Below the pieces are notes generated by a model. It did not search any database, was not told the origin of the DNA, and worked only from the letters and a program-made list of their open reading frames with translations. This document shows, in pieces, positions 6,271 to 11,104 of a stretch of 12,270 nucleotides of DNA. The stretch comes from Candidatus Melainabacteria bacterium (lineage in GTDB: Bacteria > Cyanobacteriota > Vampirovibrionia > Vampirovibrionales > JAJTHC01): the NCBI GenBank assembly GCA_026389055.1, contig JAPLIO010000199.1:1-12270 (forward strand), in the 5' to 3' direction. Numbering within the stretch: the stretch's first letter is position 1; each line of letters begins with the position of its first letter. Made by a program: the position numbers and the translations under genes.

Positions 6271-7584
6271 ATGATGATGACTACCGCTACTGTTGAAGCA
6301 CCAACTAAAAAATCACACTTGTTAGATAACGTTAAAAAAACAATCCTGCAATGTGGGGCAACGGTTTACTTCAACAAACAAGAAGATGCCCCCCGAGTGG
6401 CGTTAAACGTTTATATTCCTGGTGGCAACTGCATTGAATCCGTTCCTGGGCAGCAAGAAATGATTGACCGCTTGTTGATGAAGGGTACTTATGATAAAAC
6501 CGCCGAACAAATTGCCATCGCCTTAGATAGTACGTCGTTAGATGCGGGGTTTGATACCCGCAGGGATTATTCCATTTTATCTGCCACGTTTATGCCAGAT
6601 GAATTGAACGAAAGTATCAGCTTTTTGACGGAATTATTGTTTTATTCCACGCTGGAAGAACTGCCCAAAGAAGTGGAAAAAGTGGCAGGCGAAATTAAAA
6701 TGAGCTTGGATGCCCCCAAAGCAGCGGCAGCAGATTTGCTGACTAGACATGTATTTAATGGCTTGCCTTACGGGGTTTCTACTTCCGTAGTGCAGGAATG
6801 GTTGGATAGAATTGGCAGAGTAGATGCACTATTCGTTGGGTATCAGCAAGCCTATAAACCGAATCGGTTTGTGGTTTCTGTGGCGGGTAATATTGATGAA
6901 GACACCTTGCTAAAAACCTTGGAACAAGCCTTCCAATTAGCCCGCCCAAAGGGAACGGCGTTGGAAAGTGGCATGGGTAAAATTTTAAAAGAACATACCC
7001 TCAAGGAAAACAGAGTGTTCACCAAACCATGGGAAGATGCCGCACAAGCCCAAATTTTCCAAGCGTGGTTGACCCCTTCCGCCACGCACAAAGATTTCCC
7101 TGCGTTGGTTTTGTTAGATAATATTTTGGGGTCTGCAGGGCTAACGTCTCGGTTATTTTTGGAATTGCGGGATAAGCAAGGCTTGGCTTATAATGTTCGC
7201 TCTTCGTTGGATGGGTTGAAACATCGGGGTAAATTGACGCTTTACATTGGCACGGAACCGAAGAATGTTCAGCGGTGTTTAGATGGCTTTGCTGCCGAAA
7301 TCAAAAAATTGATTGATATTCCTGTTGAAGCCGATGAATTGGAAGCTGCCAAACGCAATTTAATTGGTCGTAGAGCGGTTTATACCGAAACAACCAGCCA
7401 ACTAGCCCATTGGGTGGGTGCAGGTATTATGATGGGGCATACGGTTGAAAGTTTGAAAACGCAAGAAGACAAACTAAAGGCGGTTACTTCGGCAGATATT
7501 CAGCGGGTAGCTAAAACCTATTTAAGCAAGCCGTTTTACACCACGGTGGTTGGCCCAGCCAGTTGCTTACCTAAAAGCGTTTAA
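6271..7584 (+). CDS. M16 family peptidase-like protein, non-catalytic partner subunit
   Basis: This 437-residue protein is a paralogue of the preceding M16 peptidase. At the place of HFLEH it reads EMIDR (63-67), so both zinc-binding His residues are lost and the subunit should be inactive alone. It keeps LRDKQGLAY at 299-307 in the C-terminal domain: Arg300 and Tyr307 have the seven-residue spacing of the Arg/Tyr pair in pitrilysin and insulysin, which the first protein lacks. The pair therefore looks like a split active site, as known for heterodimeric M16B peptidases and mitochondrial processing peptidase. ATG 6271 (opening MMMTTA) is preferred because TAGAAAG at 6252-6258 is then 12 bases upstream and the first paralogue also opens with ATGATGATG. 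ATG 6259 in the same frame directly abuts that ribosome site. Co-transcription with the first gene is likely. Confidence 0.9.
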   Translation: MMMTTATVEAPTKKSHLLDNVKKTILQCGATVYFNKQEDAPRVALNVYIPGGNCIESVPGQQEMIDRLLMKGTYDKTAEQIAIALDSTSLDAGFDTRRDYSILSATFMPDELNESISFLTELLFYSTLEELPKEVEKVAGEIKMSLDAPKAAAADLLTRHVFNGLPYGVSTSVVQEWLDRIGRVDALFVGYQQAYKPNRFVVSVAGNIDEDTLLKTLEQAFQLARPKGTALESGMGKILKEHTLKENRVFTKPWEDAAQAQIFQAWLTPSATHKDFPALVLLDNILGSAGLTSRLFLELRDKQGLAYNVRSSLDGLKHRGKLTLYIGTEPKNVQRCLDGFAAEIKKLIDIPVEADELEAAKRNLIGRRAVYTETTSQLAHWVGAGIMMGHTVESLKTQEDKLKAVTSADIQRVAKTYLSKPFYTTVVGPASCLPKSV

Positions 7585-7603
7585 TTCACGTAAAATTTTA
7601 GAG

Positions 7604-7629
7604 CGGGAGGGTTTAAAGCCCTCCTTGTA
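7604..7629. repeat. GTAGGGG-family palindrome after the M16 pair
   Basis: GGAGGG (7606-7611) pairs with CCCTCC (7619-7624). Read on the minus strand, its end AAACCCTCCCG is identical to the end of the palindrome between the two M16 genes, so it is a second, inverted copy. It sits 20 bases after the stop of the second M16 gene and may mark the end of the transcript. Confidence 0.6.
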
Positions 7630-7657
7630 CCCATGCCATCATTAAATAGCGTATTTT

Positions 7658-7723
7658 GTCATTCCGAGCGTAGCCGAGGAATCTCCTTACCGTCTAGGGG
7701 GACCTCGACAAGCTCGAAATGAC
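7658..7723. repeat. Palindromic element of the GTCATTCCGAGC type
   Basis: The left arm (7658-7679, GTCATTCCGAGC... CGAGG) is largely complementary to the right arm (7703-7723, CCTCG... GAAATGAC), with a few mismatches near the middle of the arms. Together they would fold into a cruciform or RNA hairpin of about 66 bases. From memory, elements with this GTCATTCCGAGC core recur in intergenic DNA of several bacterial groups. No coding capacity is present. Confidence 0.65.
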
Positions 7724-7786
7724 GACATTTAAACTGTTAATCGATATTAAAATGAGGTATTCTCAAAACTACGCCTAATGGAGGGG

Positions 7787-7814
7787 TTGTTTTTTAGGGT
7801 TGATTAGATATACT
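7787..7814 (+). promoter_or_regulatory. Promoter candidate for tRNA-Ser
   Basis: TTGTTT (7787-7792) and TATACT (7809-7814) are 16 bases apart. Transcription would start near 7821, about 46 bases before the mature tRNA, leaving a 5' leader for RNase P to remove. Confidence 0.45.
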
Positions 7815-7866
7815 AGAATTAACAACTGAACGTTTGTAAAACCTAAGTTGCCAAGCCTCATATCAT

Positions 7867-7956
7867 GGAGAGGTGGCTGAGTGGACGAAAGCGGTTTCCT
7901 GCTAAGAAATTGTGGGGTCAAAAGCTCCACCGTGGGTTCGAATCCCACCCTCTCCG
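7867..7956 (+). tRNA. tRNA-Ser (anticodon GCU)
   Basis: The acceptor arms GGAGAGG (7867-7873) and CCTCTCC (7949-7955) pair fully, with discriminator G at 7956. The anticodon stem GTTTC/GAAAT encloses the loop CTGCTAA, giving anticodon GCU for AGC/AGU serine codons. A long variable arm containing GTGGGG and CTCCAC is typical of tRNA-Ser. The T arm GTGGGTTCGAATCCCAC is canonical. The CCA end is not encoded (GTATT follows), so it must be added by nucleotidyltransferase. A T-rich tract (about 7958-7965) follows and may serve as the terminator. Confidence 0.95.
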
Positions 7957-8004
7957 TATTTTTTATTTCGTTTCACCTTTGGGCTTTTATCCAAAAATAT
8001 CCGT

Positions 8005-8667
8005 TTATTTATCTAATCTAAAATATCGTGGTTGTTCAATATCCGCCCATTCCGCTATATTCGTAACTGGGTTAATTACTTGATCCCACTGTGCATTAGT
8101 AGAGGTTAGAAAATGACCCTGCATTGTAAACAATAACTTTACTGGTTGACCTGCGTCATTGGTAGGTGAACTATCTACACCATCAGGATCAATAATTATA
8201 CCCCGTACCCGAATATTTCGGGGGACAAAAATATTTGTTTGCCCCCATAAGAGAGAAGTCTGGTGCCAATACATGACAACCGCTCCTGATTTTAACCTGA
8301 TACATCTAACATTCCCTAGGTGGTTACAAGTTACAGTAGGGCTTGTGGGGTTATGATGATCTAACACTAAAGGGGTGGTAATAAGTGTTCCATCAATGTT
8401 ATCAAAAAAAGCAACCCACGGCGTAGACTCATCTATCATACCGTTACGTTGTTTATACTTGGTAAAAGCGGCTTGAATTTCCATCATAGCAGATTGAACC
8501 ACTTTATTGGCCTGAATAGCCTGAATTTGCCCCGATACATTCAAGGCACCAACAGCCAACATGCTAACAACACCCACTAAAGCAGTCGCCAGCAATACTT
8601 CCGTTAAGGTAAAAGCCTTGGTTTTAGCATACTTACTTTTAAATTGTTGAATCTTACTATGAATCAT
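8005..8667 (-). CDS. Type IV pilin-like (prepilin) protein
   Basis: The 220-residue protein opens with a short basic leader and the prepilin signal KAFTLTEVLLA (17-27). Cleavage is expected after Ala18, giving an N-terminal Phe19 for methylation, with the conserved Glu23 at mature position 5. A hydrophobic helix runs to about residue 44 and continues as the usual amphipathic stalk. The remaining part is a soluble head with two cysteines at 114 and 122 (TCNHLGNVRC) that could form a disulfide. Ala rather than Gly at -1 is less common but accepted by prepilin peptidases. The protein would be a pilin, minor pilin or pseudopilin in the inner membrane or an extracellular fibre; which one cannot be told. 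No pilus assembly gene is nearby. AAGGA (8679-8683 on the minus strand) lies 11 bases before the ATG. Confidence 0.85.
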   Translation of the reverse strand: MIHSKIQQFKSKYAKTKAFTLTEVLLATALVGVVSMLAVGALNVSGQIQAIQANKVVQSAMMEIQAAFTKYKQRNGMIDESTPWVAFFDNIDGTLITTPLVLDHHNPTSPTVTCNHLGNVRCIRLKSGAVVMYWHQTSLLWGQTNIFVPRNIRVRGIIIDPDGVDSSPTNDAGQPVKLLFTMQGHFLTSTNAQWDQVINPVTNIAEWADIEQPRYFRLDK

Positions 8668-8820
8668 GGGTTAAGCAATCCTTTTTTATTTAAAACTATT
8701 TCAAAATAGAAAACACCGTATTGAAAGTATCGGCAAGAAAAACGGTATCTTTAAGCCAACCCTCTAAAAATTTACAAAGCCTATAACAATTCAAAAATTA
8801 AATAGCGTAAAATCATGATT

Positions 8821-8847
8821 CGGGATGCCACGGGGGGCATCCCCTAC
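8821..8847 (-). repeat. GTAGGGG-family palindrome, copy in minus orientation
   Basis: On the minus strand it reads GTAGGGGATGCC, CCCCGT, GGCATCCCG, so GGGATGCC pairs with GGCATCCC. It faces the next copy 23 bases away in opposite orientation; the two are nearly identical outside the stem differences, so the pair could also form one long hairpin. Confidence 0.75.
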
Positions 8848-8870
8848 GAAAGAAGAATTATCATATTATT

Positions 8871-8900
8871 GTAGGGGACATCCCCCCGTGGTGTCCCGCC
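8871..8900 (+). repeat. GTAGGGG-family palindrome, middle copy
   Basis: The unit runs GTAGGGGACATCC, CCCC, GTGGTGTCCCG. GGGACA pairs with TGTCCC. It is preceded by ATTATT and followed by CTATGATGCAA, similar to the flanks of the next copy exactly 60 bases on, which suggests a tandem duplication of about 60 bases. Confidence 0.75.
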
Positions 8901-8930
8901 TATGATGCAAACCCAAAAACGGCAATTATT

Positions 8931-8958
8931 GTAGGGGCGAACCCTTGTGGTCGCCCGC
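8931..8958 (+). repeat. GTAGGGG-family palindrome, third copy
   Basis: The unit runs GTAGGGGCGAACCC, TT, GTGGTCGCCCGC. GGGCGA pairs with TCGCCC. The stem sequence differs from the other copies while base pairing is kept. Confidence 0.75.
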
Positions 8959-9030
8959 TGATGATGTAATACAAACGCTATTAATCTTGTGAATGGGTGT
9001 TACTCCCCCCTACCAGAAGTGGGTAATTCT

Positions 9031-9039
9031 TGGTAAAAT
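9031..9039 (+). promoter_or_regulatory. Extended -10 promoter candidate for murE
   Basis: TGGTAAAAT matches TGnTATAAT with one substitution and resembles the mtnA promoter TGGTATAAT. No strong -35 is seen (9011-9016 reads TACCAG). Transcription would start near 9046 and give a leader of about 58 bases, the same length as predicted for mtnA. Confidence 0.4.
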
Positions 9040-9103
9040 AACGATATACCTGTAACGTTTTCGTAACTTTCATACGCTGCCATACCTAGAAAGACCTATT
9101 ACC

Positions 9104-10681
9104 ATGAATACCCAAACCCTCAACACAAAAACCCCAACGATAACACTACAATCTGCCATCACCCTATTAAACAGCGAAAACCTATTCACCAACGCCCCAA
9201 AAGCGACCGAATCAACCGAAATTACCAGCATCGTGAGTGATTCCCGAAAAGCGACCGAAAACAGCCTCTTCGTGGCATTAGTCGGGGCGAAACAAGACGG
9301 GCACACCTTTCTAGCCAAAACCCTTGAAACAGGATGCACCACCGTGGTGGTGCAACAGGGTAATCCGCTAGCGGTGGGGTTGCCTGCTTCCGTTACCGTG
9401 CTAGAAGTTACCAACACCTACCAAGCGTTCGCCGTACTGAATGCTAGCCTGTATGGGTTTGCAGGGCATAGTCTACAGCTTATTGGTGTAACTGGCACCA
9501 ATGGAAAAACCACCGTAACGCACCTGATTGAACGCCTTTTGCAACACACAGGCAAAGCCGTCGGGTTGGTGGGGACGTTGGGGGTTCGGTCTGCGAAGAA
9601 AGCCACTGAAACGACCGAAAAATACACGGAAACTGGGCATACAACCCCTATGGCAGATGAATTACAGCACTACCTTGCCACCATGAAAGCCGAAGGCACG
9701 GATGCCGTCGTGATGGAGGTAAGTTCGCACGCATTAGACCAGCACCGAGTTACAGGGTGCGATTTTCAAGTAACCGTCATCACCAATTTAACGCAGGATC
9801 ATTTGGATTATCATCAAACGATGGAGAACTACTGCCAAGCCAAGGCTCAACTATTTTCACGGCAATGGGCGGTACAGGATGGCAAGCCCAGAACGGCGGT
9901 TATCAACGCCGATGATGCGTGGGCAAGCCACTTTGTAAAAGCCGTGCCAACAGGCGTTAAAACGCTGACTTACGGCATACAATCGCCCACGGCTAGTGTT
10001 CGGGCGACGGATGTTAGCTACACCGTGGGCGGAGCGAATTTCACGGTGCAAACGCCCGTGGGGGAATCCCCAGTGAAGCTGAAGCTTTCGGGGGAATTTA
10101 ACATTTATAACGCCTTGGCTGCTTTAGCGACAGGTTTGGCGTTGGAAATTCCACTGGCGACGGTGATTGAGGCACTCGAAAGTGTGCAGGGGGTTCGGGG
10201 CCGATTTGAGGTGGTTGCCCATAACCCGAGTGTGATTGTCGATTATGCCCACACCCCTGATGGGTTGGAAAATGTTCTGGAAGCGGCAAGGCAGATTGTG
10301 CCTGAAGGTGGGCGGTTGTTCGTGGTGTTTGGGTGTGGTGGGGATAGAGATGCCACGAAACGCCCGAAGATGGGGCGGATAGCCGAACGGTTGGCGGATA
10401 AATTGGTGGTAACTTCGGATAATCCGCGTTCGGAAGACCCAGAGCAGATTATTAGTGATGTGTTGGGGGGGATTGAGGCGATGAACCCTGAAACCGTGAA
10501 GGTGCAGGTGGATAGACGCTTGGCGATAGCCGAGGCGTTGGCGTGGGCGGATAGTGCGTTGGATATTGTGGTGATTGCGGGGAAGGGGCATGAAGATTAT
10601 CAGATTTTAGCCACCGAGACCATTCATTTTGATGACCGTGAAGAGGTGCTGTCGTTTTTAGGCAGTCGGGTGGTGGGGTAG
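9104..10681 (+). CDS. murE: UDP-MurNAc-tripeptide synthetase MurE, meso-DAP type
   Basis: MurE is a cytoplasmic ATP-dependent ligase that adds the third residue of the peptidoglycan stem peptide. The protein has 525 residues, slightly longer than many MurE proteins because of a Thr- and Asn-rich N-terminus. Landmarks are SDSRKA (45-50) in the UDP-binding domain, the P-loop GTNGKTT (131-137), HTTP (179-182), EVSSHALDQHRV (205-216), TNLTQDHLDYH (227-237), the carbamylated lysine Lys247 in YCQAKAQLF, DYAHTPDGLENVL (380-392), and GCGGDRDATKRPKMG (410-424). DNPRSE at 439-444 is the signature that selects meso-diaminopimelate over lysine, so the cell wall should be DAP type. TAGAAAG (9087-9093) is exactly 10 bases before ATG 9104. 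No other mur gene is adjacent, so it is outside a dcw-type cluster in this window. Confidence 0.96.
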   Translation: MNTQTLNTKTPTITLQSAITLLNSENLFTNAPKATESTEITSIVSDSRKATENSLFVALVGAKQDGHTFLAKTLETGCTTVVVQQGNPLAVGLPASVTVLEVTNTYQAFAVLNASLYGFAGHSLQLIGVTGTNGKTTVTHLIERLLQHTGKAVGLVGTLGVRSAKKATETTEKYTETGHTTPMADELQHYLATMKAEGTDAVVMEVSSHALDQHRVTGCDFQVTVITNLTQDHLDYHQTMENYCQAKAQLFSRQWAVQDGKPRTAVINADDAWASHFVKAVPTGVKTLTYGIQSPTASVRATDVSYTVGGANFTVQTPVGESPVKLKLSGEFNIYNALAALATGLALEIPLATVIEALESVQGVRGRFEVVAHNPSVIVDYAHTPDGLENVLEAARQIVPEGGRLFVVFGCGGDRDATKRPKMGRIAERLADKLVVTSDNPRSEDPEQIISDVLGGIEAMNPETVKVQVDRRLAIAEALAWADSALDIVVIAGKGHEDYQILATETIHFDDREEVLSFLGSRVVG

Positions 10682-10732
10682 AAAATATCCCAAAATAAAG
10701 AATTGTAAAATAATCCCAAAAAAGGATAGACT

Positions 10733-10771
10733 TTATTGGTGTTTTAGTTCACTATGATAATGTACAATTGT
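10733..10771 (+). promoter_or_regulatory. Possible promoter and operator of the toxin-antitoxin genes
   Basis: TTATTG (10733-10738) and GATAAT (10756-10761) are 17 bases apart. Just downstream is the perfect 8-base palindrome ACAATTGT (10764-10771), near the expected transcription start, where an antitoxin repressor could bind. Both assignments are tentative. The 114 bases between murE and this operon otherwise hold nothing I can name. Confidence 0.3.
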
Positions 10772-10795
10772 TTGTAGGAATTTTTTAACCATCGT

Positions 10796-11104
10796 ATGAG
10801 ATTAATAGCTCAAAAAACCATTAAACAATGGTGTACACAATACCCTGAAGCCAAAGGTGCTTTAGAGGCTTGGGCGTTAAGAATAAGACGGTATGAATGG
10901 AAAAATTCTCAAGAACTAAAAGAAGCTTGCTGTCATGCTTCCATTATCAACCAACAACGAGTCGTTTTTAACATCAAAGGTAATTCTTATCGTCTCATTG
11001 TTGATGTAGACTACTTAGGTAAAAGAGTTTTTACCCAGTGGTTTGGTACACATAAGCAATACGATAAAATAGATGTGGAGACCATAGAATATGAAAAACT
11101 CTAA
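10796..11104 (+). CDS. higB: HigB-type toxin, mRNA interferase
   Basis: The 102-residue protein matches the HigB family. These toxins cleave mRNA, usually at the ribosome, and are held inactive by a HigA antitoxin. The diagnostic stretch is RVVFNIKGNSYRLIVDVDY (55-73) followed by FTQWFGTHKQYDKID (79-93), the family's core strands and conserved GTHxxYDxID end. The start MRLIAQKTI is typical. The nearest ribosome site, TAGGAA at 10775-10780, is rather far (15 bases) from ATG 10796, so translation may be weak, as could suit a toxin. The gene overlaps the next one by 14 bases. AT content is higher than in murE and codon use differs, in keeping with horizontal transfer. Toxin-first order is usual for higBA. 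Confidence 0.9.
   Translation: MRLIAQKTIKQWCTQYPEAKGALEAWALRIRRYEWKNSQELKEACCHASIINQQRVVFNIKGNSYRLIVDVDYLGKRVFTQWFGTHKQYDKIDVETIEYEKL

Larger units (their letters stand above)
8668..9103. other. Divergent intergenic region rich in palindromes
   Basis: This 436-base stretch separates the divergent prepilin and murE genes. Bases 8668-8800 are AT-rich and must hold the prepilin promoter on the minus strand, but I cannot assign boxes with confidence. Bases 8821-8958 hold three related palindromes, listed separately. Bases 9000-9103 hold the murE promoter and ribosome site. No open frame here looks coding. Confidence 0.6.

Noticed and set aside
7865..8083. Plus-strand open frame of 72 codons across the tRNA
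   Set aside because: It is simply tRNA-Ser read as protein, running on into DNA antisense to the prepilin gene.
8821..8958. Possible CRISPR array from three similar repeats
   Set aside because: The repeats are palindromes with differing stems and mixed orientation, and spacing is irregular overall. There are no cas genes.
9052..9067. Direct repeat GTAAC-N6-GTAAC upstream of murE
   Set aside because: It is too short to distinguish from chance and has no symmetry or placement that suggests a specific regulator.
10124..10591. Minus-strand frame of 155 codons inside murE
   Set aside because: The opposite strand carries strongly conserved MurE motifs throughout. The antisense translation is His/Pro/Arg-rich and low in complexity, as expected for a shadow frame.
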